In this document: positions 18,131-25,991 of the stretch, in pieces
Numbering within the stretch: position 1 is the first letter of the stretch
Layout: every line of letters starts with the position of its first letter
Translations under genes and position numbers: made by a program
NCBI GenBank assembly: GCA_002708315.1
Contig: PANC01000004.1
Location: forward strand, 1-32,083
Source of the DNA: Lentimicrobiaceae bacterium
GTDB lineage: Bacteria; Bacteroidota; Bacteroidia; Bacteroidales; F082
Reading direction: 5' to 3'
DNA length: 32,083 nucleotides
Notes under the pieces: generated by a model
What the model was told of the DNA's origin: nothing
Seen by the model: the letters and a program-made list of their open reading frames with translations, nothing else
The model's database searches: none

Positions 18131-18175
18131 AAAAGCCACATACTAGTATTAATTAATACTAGTATGTGGCTTTTT
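18131..18175 (+). terminator. Perfect 44-nt palindrome acting as terminator after the ALDH7 gene
   Basis: Bases 18131-18152 and 18153-18174 are exact reverse complements (22 bp, no spacer). The outer part is GC-containing (AAAAGCCACA) and a T run ends at 18175. It begins 18 bases past the stop codon. A symmetrical element could stop transcription from both sides. Confidence 0.85.
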
Positions 18176-18193
18176 CATTGGTGTTGATTTTAC

Positions 18194-18220
18194 AAAAAAA
18201 GTCCTGCCAAAGCAGGACTT
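18194..18220 (-). terminator. Minus-strand intrinsic terminator facing the ALDH operon
   Basis: Read on the minus strand, AAGTCCTGC (18220-18212) pairs with GCAGGACTT (18207-18199) around a TTTG loop, followed by a T run to 18194. On the plus strand the stem is followed by AAACC, so it is not a plus-strand terminator. No annotated minus-strand gene lies to its right before the histidine kinase, which implies an unannotated minus-strand transcript. Confidence 0.75.
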
Positions 18221-18299
18221 AAACCATAAATTATCAATGATAAGTAGAAATTATATGAGCATTAAAGCTCACCTTTAAATCAAGTTGTTAACTAATTCA
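18194..18299 (-). ncRNA. Candidate small RNA upstream of the two-component system
   Basis: A TATTTTTG (TAnnTTTG) box on the minus strand at 18311-18304 would start a transcript near 18299, ending at the strong terminator 18220-18194: about 105 nt. The interior has a small hairpin, GTGAGC/GCTCAT around TTTAAT (about 18273-18256), and only trivial reading frames. No known RNA family is recognised. The evidence is a promoter-like box plus an otherwise orphan terminator. Confidence 0.4.
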
Positions 18300-18303
18300 A
18301 TTT

Positions 18304-18311
18304 CAAAAATA
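18304..18311 (-). promoter_or_regulatory. -7 promoter element for the candidate sRNA
   Basis: The plus strand reads CAAAAATA, an exact TAnnTTTG on the minus strand. The -33 region has only a TTTA-like match about 21 bases upstream. Confidence 0.4.
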
Positions 18312-18332
18312 CATTGCATTGTTTACATAAAG

Positions 18333-18389
18333 TGTTAAGTCAATATAACAACTGTTAATAAATGTTAAAAGCTGTATATCAACTGTTTG
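18333..18389 (+). promoter_or_regulatory. Phased TGTTAA-type direct repeats, possible response-regulator operator
   Basis: TGTTAA occurs at 18333, 18353 and 18363, followed by TGTATA at 18373 and TGTTTG at 18384. The last four are 10, 10 and 11 bases apart and end just before the -7 box of the kinase gene (18396). OmpR-family regulators commonly bind direct repeats on one face of the helix, so autoregulation by the response regulator of this operon is plausible. Confidence 0.45.
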
Positions 18390-18395
18390 ATGCCT

Positions 18396-18403
18396 TAAAT
18401 TTG
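18396..18403 (+). promoter_or_regulatory. -7 promoter element of the two-component operon, 4 bases from the ATG
   Basis: TAAATTTG is an exact TAnnTTTG match and is separated from the kinase ATG (18408) by only CCTA. The predicted transcript would start at or almost at the start codon. Confidence 0.5.
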
Positions 18404-18407
18404 CCTA

Positions 18408-19838
18408 ATGAGAAAGTGGTCATATTACATACTTTTAATACTTGTTACCATATCAACTATAGGATTGATGATGATACAAGTGCGCTGGATAAGAGATGCA
18501 GTAAAGTTAAAGGAAGCTATCTTTGTAAAGGATGTAAAACAAGCCATAACAAAAGTTGTTTTTGATCTGGACAAATTAAGGTTAGAAGAAAGAATAAAAA
18601 ATCGAAGAAAGTTTTTAGAGGAAAACCAGAGTAGTTTCCAAATATATGATTCATTGAACAGAGTTATGTTTTACAATTTCCAAAACATTACCAGTCAGAC
18701 AGATATTGATAGGATTATGCATAATTCAAGTATGGCCAACAAACTTATTAGTGATTTAACCTTTGGTTATAACCAAAAAGATCCTGAAAATTTCTATCAC
18801 TCCAAAAAAGGACTCATCGAATCAATGATTTCATATGAATTAAAAGATAAGGATATCAATACATCCTTTGAATTTGGCATTTATAGTCCGGCCACAAACT
18901 CTATGATTTTTCAAAAAACAGGTAAGTACCCGGAGGAATTATTAAATGATAGTTTTATTTTTGACCTTAATCCCGTTGGGTCATTGTTTTCATTTCCCAA
19001 TAAACTACTTATATTTTTTCCAAATGAAAAGAAGTTTCTTATCAGTCAGTTATGGATACTACTCGCTGTTTCAGTAGTCTTATTTCTAGTGATAATAATA
19101 TCATTTTCCTTCAGTATTTATACCATCTTCAGACAAAAAAGACTTTCGATAATGAAAAATGATTTTATTAATAATATGACCCATGAATTTAAAACACCTA
19201 TATCAACAATAGCTTTGGCTTGCGAGGCTCTAAAAGATAAAGATATTCAAAAAACAGAATCATTATACGAAAATTATGTAGGTGTTATTGATGAAGAAAA
19301 TGGACGTTTAGGACTTATGTCAGAACAGATACTCCAAACTGCCATCATTGACAAAGGACAACTTAAAATGCAAAAATCTCTTAACAATATGCATGATATT
19401 ATCACAGCTGCTGTGGGCAGCAAAACCATAGCTATTGAAAATAAGGGTGGTAAAATAGAAGTTCAGCTTAGAGCGCAGAATGCTGAAGTAATTGGTGACA
19501 ACATACACCTGACAAATGTCATAATTAATCTTCTAGATAATGCCATAAAGTATTGTTTGGATAAACCTGATATTATCATCAATACAATAAACAGTAATAA
19601 ATATTTGTTAATTAGAATAAGGGATAACGGTATAGGAATAAGTAAAACAAACAGAAAAAAAATATTTGAAAAATTGTATCGAGTTCCCACTGGTAACGTT
19701 CATAATTTCAAAGGTTTTGGGCTGGGTCTAAGCTATGTAAAGGCAATAATTGATCAACATGATGGTGAGGTTTCAGTGGATTCAGAATTGGGAAAAGGAT
19801 CCACATTCACAATTAAACTTCCCATAAAAACAAATTAG
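18408..19838 (+). CDS. Membrane sensor histidine kinase
   Basis: A 476-residue kinase with a transmembrane segment at about 7-24, an extracytoplasmic sensor region of about 185 residues with no recognised domain, and a second membrane span at about 213-240. The cytoplasmic part has the H-box NNMTHEFKTPIST (phospho-acceptor His259), the N-box NLLDNAIKYC, and ATP-lid motifs RDNGIGIS and FKGFGLGLSYVKAI. The overall plan resembles the RprX sensor of Bacteroides as I recall it, but that is not firm enough for a gene name. The gene is followed one base after its stop codon by an OmpR-type response regulator. Upstream lie the phased repeats and a promoter box 4 bases from the ATG. The ligand is unknown. 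Confidence 0.95.
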   Translation: MRKWSYYILLILVTISTIGLMMIQVRWIRDAVKLKEAIFVKDVKQAITKVVFDLDKLRLEERIKNRRKFLEENQSSFQIYDSLNRVMFYNFQNITSQTDIDRIMHNSSMANKLISDLTFGYNQKDPENFYHSKKGLIESMISYELKDKDINTSFEFGIYSPATNSMIFQKTGKYPEELLNDSFIFDLNPVGSLFSFPNKLLIFFPNEKKFLISQLWILLAVSVVLFLVIIISFSFSIYTIFRQKRLSIMKNDFINNMTHEFKTPISTIALACEALKDKDIQKTESLYENYVGVIDEENGRLGLMSEQILQTAIIDKGQLKMQKSLNNMHDIITAAVGSKTIAIENKGGKIEVQLRAQNAEVIGDNIHLTNVIINLLDNAIKYCLDKPDIIINTINSNKYLLIRIRDNGIGISKTNRKKIFEKLYRVPTGNVHNFKGFGLGLSYVKAIIDQHDGEVSVDSELGKGSTFTIKLPIKTN

Positions 19839-19839
19839 A

Positions 19840-20529
19840 ATGGAAAATATTAGAATACTCCTTGCGGAGGATGATAAAAATTTAGGGACGATTTTAAAAG
19901 CATACTTGGAAGCCAAAAATTATCCAACATTATTATGTCAGGATGGTAAAGAAGCTTATGAAGCATTTAAGAGAGAGGAGTTTGACTTTTGCGTTTTAGA
20001 TATAATGATGCCAGAAATGGATGGGTTTACTTTGGCAAAGAAGATTAAAAAAATAGATAATAATATTCCAATCTTATTTCTTAGTGCTAAGGCCATGCAA
20101 GAAGATAAAAAGCAAGGCTTTGAAATTGGAGCTGATGACTACCTTACTAAGCCATTTAGTATGGAAGAACTTATTTTTCGAATAAACGCCATTGTGCGAA
20201 GAAGTAAGACCAAAGAAATTAGTAATAGCCCAACTGAGTTTAGATTTGGAAAATATACATTTGAATATAATAGGCAAATGCTATCGACTAGTGATAGCGA
20301 GCAGAAGTTAACATCAAAAGAGGCTGAACTTCTCAAGCTTCTTTGCGAGAATATGAATAATGTTCTTGACAGAACTGTTGCTCTCAATAAAATATGGTTT
20401 GATGACAGTTATTTTAATGCTCGCTCCATGGATGTCTATATAACAAAACTGCGCAAGTATCTAAAAAGTGACACAAGTGTTGAGCTTATAAACGTACATG
20501 GAGTTGGATTCAAACTTGTTGTTAGCTAA
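19840..20529 (+). CDS. OmpR/PhoB-family response regulator
   Basis: A 229-residue DNA-binding response regulator, partner of the kinase encoded immediately upstream (one base between the stop codon and this ATG, so translation is probably coupled). The receiver domain has the acidic pair near Asp11/Asp12, phospho-acceptor Asp54 (CVLDIMMPEMDG) and Lys104 (YLTKPF). A linker leads to a winged-helix domain at about 130-229 (LTSKEAELLKLLCEN, SMDVYITKLRKYL, VHGVGFKL). It resembles RprY-type regulators of Bacteroidota. Targets are unknown; the phased repeats before its operon are a candidate autoregulatory site. The 52 bases between its stop codon and that of the convergent gene at 20582 show no clear terminator. 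Confidence 0.95.
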   Translation: MENIRILLAEDDKNLGTILKAYLEAKNYPTLLCQDGKEAYEAFKREEFDFCVLDIMMPEMDGFTLAKKIKKIDNNIPILFLSAKAMQEDKKQGFEIGADDYLTKPFSMEELIFRINAIVRRSKTKEISNSPTEFRFGKYTFEYNRQMLSTSDSEQKLTSKEAELLKLLCENMNNVLDRTVALNKIWFDDSYFNARSMDVYITKLRKYLKSDTSVELINVHGVGFKLVVS

Positions 20530-20581
20530 TAGAAACGGCTAGATTCAAGTAATTTACAGTGTATTTATAATTTTCTGTTTA

Positions 20582-21793
20582 CTATTTTAAAACAGGTAGT
20601 TTGCAAACCCTTCCCAGTGGAAGAGTATCTGATTTAATGATGTTCCAAAAGTGAGATGATCCAGGGCCCTTATCTTTATTTGTAAGAACAACCAATGTTT
20701 TTTGGTATTTCATATCTCGGATATAGAATGTTCTAAATCCTTTCCACCATCCGAAGTGAAAAACCGTACTATCACGGTCTTCTTTAACCCTCCATCCAAA
20801 GCCATAATTATCCTTTCTCTTCCAATAGGATGGATTTCCGGGTATAAATGCTTCACTTAAAATTGAATCTGGCAATAGGGTAAAATTATCAAGTGATTGA
20901 TCAAACTTAAACATGTCGTCAACCGAGGTGTAAATACCCTTATCTCCCATTACAGCATTCAAATACTCATTTGTCATCTCACGCCATCTCCAACCACGAT
21001 GATAATAACCTGGAACTCCATCCTTAACATATAAGGATACAGAAGAGTCATCTCTCATATTATAGACAAAAGAATCATTCATTTCCAAAGGTTCAAATAT
21101 CCTTTTTTCCATGAAATCCTCAAAATTCTGCCCAGATATGCGTTCGACAATATTTGCAAGAATAGAATAATTTGAATTACAATAATGAAACCCATTGTTA
21201 GGTTTAAAGTAAAGATCTGGAACATGCTCTACAAATAAATCTAGCATATCATCATTATCCATGGGATTCTTTTTATTTTTCCACTTTTCATGAGACAGAC
21301 TCATATATCTTGGTAAACCAGCTCTATGAGTTAGTAATAGCCTAACTGTAACATCTTCATATGGAAATTCGCTAATATATGTACGTATGTCAGCATCATA
21401 ATCAAGCTTTCCGTCATTTTTAAGTATCATTATGGCCACTGCCGTAAACATTTTCGACACGGATGCAAGTTGAAAGGCATCGGATGTTTCTAGACTATCT
21501 TTTTTCCTCCGTACATTCTTATATCCATATGCCTTTTTAAATATAATTTTACCCTTTTCAGAATAAAGTACAGTTCCATTAAAACCGGTAAGACGAACAA
21601 GACGAGAGAATTTATTGTCAAGTTCAGTGGCTTTATTCATAATTATAATACTATCAAGACTTGATACTATTGAGTCATTAATATCAACCATCACATAATT
21701 ATCGTCATCATGATTTTCATGATCTTCACCGCAAGAATAAGAAGACAATACAATTACTAAAAGAAATAAATATTTTAAAAATTTTGATTTCAT
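20582..21793 (-). CDS. Serine beta-lactamase-fold hydrolase, lipoprotein
   Basis: A 403-residue protein of the class C beta-lactamase/D-alanyl-D-alanine carboxypeptidase-like family. A lipoprotein signal peptide ends in SSYSC with Cys21. The residues after it are acidic (GEDHENHDDD), resembling the surface-export signals described for Bacteroidota lipoproteins. Catalytic motifs: SVSK with Ser111 and Lys114, YCN in FHYCNSNYS, and HFG in VFHFGWWKG in place of the KTG box. Such proteins are usually esterases or peptidases, not antibiotic-resistance enzymes, and nothing here argues for drug hydrolysis. The promoter box at 21801-21808 lies 7 bases before the ATG, so a very short leader is expected. 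The gene is convergent with the response regulator and co-directional with the aminopeptidase gene upstream (190 bases apart). Confidence 0.88.
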   Translation of the reverse strand: MKSKFLKYLFLLVIVLSSYSCGEDHENHDDDNYVMVDINDSIVSSLDSIIIMNKATELDNKFSRLVRLTGFNGTVLYSEKGKIIFKKAYGYKNVRRKKDSLETSDAFQLASVSKMFTAVAIMILKNDGKLDYDADIRTYISEFPYEDVTVRLLLTHRAGLPRYMSLSHEKWKNKKNPMDNDDMLDLFVEHVPDLYFKPNNGFHYCNSNYSILANIVERISGQNFEDFMEKRIFEPLEMNDSFVYNMRDDSSVSLYVKDGVPGYYHRGWRWREMTNEYLNAVMGDKGIYTSVDDMFKFDQSLDNFTLLPDSILSEAFIPGNPSYWKRKDNYGFGWRVKEDRDSTVFHFGWWKGFRTFYIRDMKYQKTLVVLTNKDKGPGSSHFWNIIKSDTLPLGRVCKLPVLK

Positions 21794-21800
21794 TGAGGCA

Positions 21801-21808
21801 CAAAAATA
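21801..21808 (-). promoter_or_regulatory. -7 promoter element of the beta-lactamase-fold gene, 7 bases from the ATG
   Basis: The plus strand reads CAAAAATA, i.e. TATTTTTG on the minus strand. The predicted transcript start is within about 4 bases of the start codon. No clear -33 element was found. Confidence 0.45.
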
Positions 21809-21983
21809 GTAAATGAGTAATATAATTTTACCTGTAACACTCTTAAAAATCCATAATCGGACACCAGTTTAGTAATTAATAGCACATTTTTTTTGCAATA
21901 CCTCATATATATCACATTACCTGTTTTTTACACAATTAGGTATGTTAAATTAGTCCATTAATAAATATACTTAAAGCTAAAAT

Positions 21984-24317
21984 CTAGTCTGTGAAAATGA
22001 TTTTTTTAGATGTAATTAATTTGCCGGCCTCAAAAATTTCAACTAGATGTATACCTGAATAATTTTTACTTTCCAGATTCCAAACACCACTTATGGAATT
22101 TATTATTGTGCTATCTAAAATTCTACCTTGGTTATCAAACAATTTTAATTCATAATTTCCTGTTCGAGCGAACTCAAAATTAATATCCCCATTTGTTGGA
22201 TTTGGATATATACTAATTTGATTTATTTGCCTATCATCTTTGATGTCTACAATTTGTGTGTCCCAGACAGCTAATGTATACTCGCCAGGTAATATTTCAT
22301 CTACAATAATGTTACCTACAGACCATACTCCTATTCGTGTTTGAGGAACGGACTTCCATTCATCCGCAGCATTTTCTCTATATAATATTACTATTGAATC
22401 AATTGTTGAAGTAATTAATTCATTATCAAGGTTACTACTTATTGAATAAAAGAACTTTCCACTGGCATTGATGCTTTCTGGAAAAATACCTTCAATTTTC
22501 CAATGTCTATAAGGGGAAAGTTTCAACCCTTCTATTGGATTAACTAGAGAATCTGGTTCAACCCAACTATGAGTTGCTCTAATCATAGCTGAATCCGTTA
22601 GATCATCAACATAAATAGTAAAATAAGTTGAAGGGAAAGTATATTCCATTGGTTCACTGAAATATGAATAATTGTCTGTTGTAGCATCATTTGTTTTCTC
22701 AAATAAATCCATCAAAGCTAAGATAGGTTCAGATGGCATTGTATTTTTGTCATAAACCTTAACCGAATGACCCGTTTTTCCTGAGAAATGAATTGTATCC
22801 GTAAAAAGTATAAAATTTTCATCTATGAATGTAACCTCCAAAATATTATCATTGGCGAGGAAATCAAATCCTTTAAATTTTTGCTTAAACCAAATATCAA
22901 TAATATATTCTTGTCCTTCCTCATTAACATTTATTGAATCTATTGAGAAGTGGGGTGTTCCAGGACTCATTACCCAGGCATCAAAAAATGAATGCATATC
23001 AATTCCTGTATATGCAGTTAAGAAATCGCATAGTTCCTCAGATGATCTTGATGAGTAGGCAATTGTATCATTGGTCATGTATGCTGTCATTGCATCAAAA
23101 AATAGTGAATCTCCAAGGTAGTTTTTTAAGGTATTTACCACAGTACTCCCTTTATCATAAGCTGTTTTGCCATAGGTGACTTCCTGAGGTATGTTGCTAA
23201 CTGCCCAATATCCACCGTCGATAACATGAGCATTCTGAAGAACATCCTTGTGAGTAGTGCGCATCTCATCTAAAAATGTGGCGTGACTATAAAGTACTTC
23301 CTTGTAATAAATAGCACAAAATGTTGCCCACCCTTCATTTAACCACATATCTTCAGCAGTTGAACATGTTACTTTATTCCCAAACCACATGTGGGATAAC
23401 TCATGAGTATAAAGATACTCTGAAGAGGTTCCTCCATTAATGGCCGAATTGGGGTATGCAATATTTGAAACATGCTCCATGGCTCCAATGGCTGTGCCTG
23501 TGTAACCAATTTTTTCAAATGGATAAGGCCCAAATCTTGTTTCAAAGAATTCTATTATCTCGTGGAGATTTATGAATGACCCGGCTACATTTCCTGCGCT
23601 TGAAGGTCTAGTATAGATACTTATTGGTATGCTATCTTCAATTCCAACATGCACATCTTTGTATTCAACGTAATCGCCAATACATATGGAAGCTAGATAC
23701 GTCGGAATTTGATATGGAATATTCCAATGCCATGTAGTGGTGTTGTTACCATTGTTTATGGTATCCAAAAGTCTTCCGCCAGCTGTAATAGTTAATCCTG
23801 TTTCTGCTGTTCCTATGACATCATAAGTAGCTCTATCAGTAAAATCATCAATACATGGAAACCAAGTTTTACCAAGGTTATGCGGAATCGATTCAAATCC
23901 AACACCTAAGTTAAAGGCATAATCACCAGAAAAATGAAAGCCTCCCCATGCCTCGTGAAACGGATGGCCATGATAATAGACCTTTACATTAACAGTATCT
24001 CCTATGGATATACTTTCACTCAAATCTATCACTATTTTATCATTAGAATAGGTGTAGGGCCTAATAAATTGGTTCACAAATACAGAGTCTACGGTTAGAC
24101 TCTTCAGGTCAAGTTTTATTTGTGTCAATTCTTGCACAAGGGGATTCATTATAATGTTAGTCCACCCTTTTATAGTTTGGTCTGAAGTATTAATCTCATC
24201 AATATTAATTTTATAGTGTATGGCATCAATAGAATCCCCTGGAGATGCAGTTATTTCAGCAATAACATTGCATTGTAACATAAAAACTGCGAAAACAAAT
24301 AGAGTTAACTTTATCAT
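21984..24317 (-). CDS. Secreted M1-family zinc aminopeptidase with T9SS sorting domain
   Basis: A 777-residue exported metallopeptidase that would trim N-terminal amino acids from peptides outside the cell. A signal peptide covers about residues 1-20. The M1 core has the exopeptidase motif as GAMEH (Glu281, with His282 where many relatives have Asn). The zinc site is HELSH (His305, Glu306, His309) with Glu328 in WLNEGWATF. AYDKGS holds the likely transition-state tyrosine. After the peptidase comes a beta-rich region, then a T9SS type A sorting domain (ISIYPNPTNGDINFEF ... SKKIIFTD). The GxMEH form is known in secreted bacterial M1 enzymes, so it does not suggest inactivity. The start is the ATG that begins the signal peptide. 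The gene is divergent from the tolC-like gene. Confidence 0.93.
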   Translation of the reverse strand: MIKLTLFVFAVFMLQCNVIAEITASPGDSIDAIHYKINIDEINTSDQTIKGWTNIIMNPLVQELTQIKLDLKSLTVDSVFVNQFIRPYTYSNDKIVIDLSESISIGDTVNVKVYYHGHPFHEAWGGFHFSGDYAFNLGVGFESIPHNLGKTWFPCIDDFTDRATYDVIGTAETGLTITAGGRLLDTINNGNNTTTWHWNIPYQIPTYLASICIGDYVEYKDVHVGIEDSIPISIYTRPSSAGNVAGSFINLHEIIEFFETRFGPYPFEKIGYTGTAIGAMEHVSNIAYPNSAINGGTSSEYLYTHELSHMWFGNKVTCSTAEDMWLNEGWATFCAIYYKEVLYSHATFLDEMRTTHKDVLQNAHVIDGGYWAVSNIPQEVTYGKTAYDKGSTVVNTLKNYLGDSLFFDAMTAYMTNDTIAYSSRSSEELCDFLTAYTGIDMHSFFDAWVMSPGTPHFSIDSINVNEEGQEYIIDIWFKQKFKGFDFLANDNILEVTFIDENFILFTDTIHFSGKTGHSVKVYDKNTMPSEPILALMDLFEKTNDATTDNYSYFSEPMEYTFPSTYFTIYVDDLTDSAMIRATHSWVEPDSLVNPIEGLKLSPYRHWKIEGIFPESINASGKFFYSISSNLDNELITSTIDSIVILYRENAADEWKSVPQTRIGVWSVGNIIVDEILPGEYTLAVWDTQIVDIKDDRQINQISIYPNPTNGDINFEFARTGNYELKLFDNQGRILDSTIINSISGVWNLESKNYSGIHLVEIFEAGKLITSKKIIFTD

Positions 24318-24475
24318 CTTGGTTGATTAAATTATTAGAATTTAAAACTTATCTGTAAAAGTAATTGAAAAATTGCACTTAAATATGTACGAAATTGATT
24401 AAAATAATGTTAGTAGTTCAGAGCTTTACATAATTTATTTAACATTAATTAAACGAAGGTTTATAACCAATTAGT

Positions 24476-24483
24476 TAAATTTG
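24476..24483 (+). promoter_or_regulatory. -7 promoter element of the tolC-like operon (TAAATTTG)
   Basis: Exact TAnnTTTG match, 46 bases before the start codon, with no clear -33 TTG. GGAGG at 24496-24500 is a Shine-Dalgarno-like sequence but lies about 30 bases from the ATG, too far to be used normally. Confidence 0.5.
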
Positions 24484-24529
24484 CAGCGAAATTCTGGAGG
24501 CAATACAACTAAACCATAAAATATAAATC

Positions 24530-25918
24530 ATGAAAACAAGATTAGTCATTTATATATTGACGTCCATTTTACTTGTGATTAGTATCAATGTTCAGGCTCA
24601 AAAGCAATGGACACTTGAAGAATGTATTGAATATGCTTTTGATAACAATATTCAGATTCAGCAAAGTATGCTTAATGTTAACTCTGCAGATAGGGATGTT
24701 ACTCAAAGCAAATATGGGTTAGCTCCAAACCTAAATGCAACAGCATCTCACCAATATGGATGGGGAAGATCATATGATCAATCAGCAAATAGATATGCAA
24801 ATAATAGCACCCAACAATCATATTTTTCGGTAAATTCTCAGGTTACCTTATTTAACGGTTTTCAGCTCATAAACAATGTGAGACAAAAACAATTTGATTA
24901 TCTGGCTGAGAAATATAATTCTGATAAAATAAGAAACGATATGTCACTAAACGTGGCTGCGGCATATCTTCAGATATTATTTAACATAGAACTTGCAAAA
25001 AATGCTCAAAGACAGGTTGATATATCGAGTGAGCAAATTGAAAGAACACAAAAACAAGTTGATGCTGGAGCTCTTGCGCAGGGTCAGTTATATGATATTG
25101 AGGCTCAAGGAGCTTCTGATGAGGCAGTATTAGTTAACTCTAAAAATAACGTAATGCTTGCTTATCTAGATTTGATGCAACTTCTGGATATTGAATCAAA
25201 TGTAGAATTTGATGTTGAAAAACCAATCCTTGAAATCACTGGTACACCAACATTATTGCCAGCAGAAATGATTTACAACAAATCTGTATTGATAATGCCA
25301 GAGATAAAAAGTGCTGAATATAAGCTTGAAAGTGCAGATAAGGGCCTTTCCATAATGAAAGGAATGAGAAGCCCTAGAGTATACGCAAATGGTTCTTATG
25401 GAACTAATTATTCCGATCAGTTAGTTAAAAGTTTCATTCCTGGACAACCAGGGTATGATGAAAGTATCGCATTTGGAGACCAGTTCAAAGAAAACAGAAA
25501 TGGAACACTAAGTCTAGGAATATCAATTCCAATATTCAACGGCTATCAGGTAAGTACCAACATTAAAAAATCCAAGATTTACTACGATGTAATTAACTTA
25601 GAATTAGAGTCTGAAAAATTACGTTTGAGAAAAAACATTGAGTCGGCATATGCTGACGCAATCGCTGCATATCAAACGTTTTTGTCAAGACATAAAAGTG
25701 TAGATGCATTTAAAGAATCATTTAAATATACCCAGGAGAAGTTTAATGTAGGGATGGTTAATTCTACCGATTATAATATTGTAAAAATACAATTAGCGAA
25801 TGCCGAATCAGACCTCTCTTCATCAAAATTTGACTATATATTTAAAGTTAAGATTCTTGATTTTTATCTAGGTAAAAGCCTAACCCTTAATGATATTGCT
25901 AATGTTAGGTCAAAATAA
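24530..25918 (+). CDS. TolC-family outer-membrane efflux protein
   Basis: A 462-residue outer-membrane channel protein of the TolC family. The signal peptide ends in VQAQ, followed directly by WTLEECIEYAFDNNIQIQ, the usual N-terminus of these proteins. Two repeated alpha-helical hairpin regions follow with beta-strand segments (YFSVNSQVTLFNGFQLINN and LSLGISIPIFNGYQVSTNI), including the duplicated FNG(F/Y)Q motif of each half, and a long coiled helical stretch near the C-terminus (IESAYADAIAAYQTF). It would connect with a periplasmic adaptor and an inner-membrane pump to export small molecules or proteins. The adaptor is encoded next, 73 bases downstream; no pump is encoded nearby. Confidence 0.93.
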   Translation: MKTRLVIYILTSILLVISINVQAQKQWTLEECIEYAFDNNIQIQQSMLNVNSADRDVTQSKYGLAPNLNATASHQYGWGRSYDQSANRYANNSTQQSYFSVNSQVTLFNGFQLINNVRQKQFDYLAEKYNSDKIRNDMSLNVAAAYLQILFNIELAKNAQRQVDISSEQIERTQKQVDAGALAQGQLYDIEAQGASDEAVLVNSKNNVMLAYLDLMQLLDIESNVEFDVEKPILEITGTPTLLPAEMIYNKSVLIMPEIKSAEYKLESADKGLSIMKGMRSPRVYANGSYGTNYSDQLVKSFIPGQPGYDESIAFGDQFKENRNGTLSLGISIPIFNGYQVSTNIKKSKIYYDVINLELESEKLRLRKNIESAYADAIAAYQTFLSRHKSVDAFKESFKYTQEKFNVGMVNSTDYNIVKIQLANAESDLSSSKFDYIFKVKILDFYLGKSLTLNDIANVRSK

Positions 25919-25991
25919 CCTATGCGATAAATCGTAATAAAATCTAATTTTATGATAGTTCTAAAACTAAATTTTAAATCAACAAAAAAAG

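Noticed and set aside
18362-18565. 67-codon plus-strand frame overlapping the kinase start
   Set aside because: It is out of frame with the kinase, covers the promoter box and the transmembrane segment, and has no family features apart from scattered cysteines.
20582-21793. Reading the serine hydrolase as an antibiotic-resistance beta-lactamase
   Set aside because: SxxK, YxN and an HxG motif define the broad family, but the lipoprotein form and the HFG in place of KTG are typical of esterase/peptidase-like members; resistance cannot be inferred.
22934-23179. Plus-strand frames (also 22825-23058) inside the M1 aminopeptidase gene
   Set aside because: Antisense to a complete peptidase gene with intact zinc site; no independent support.
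24496-24500. GGAGG as a Shine-Dalgarno site for the tolC-like gene
   Set aside because: It lies about 30 bases from the ATG, beyond normal spacing, and genes in this window otherwise lack such sites.
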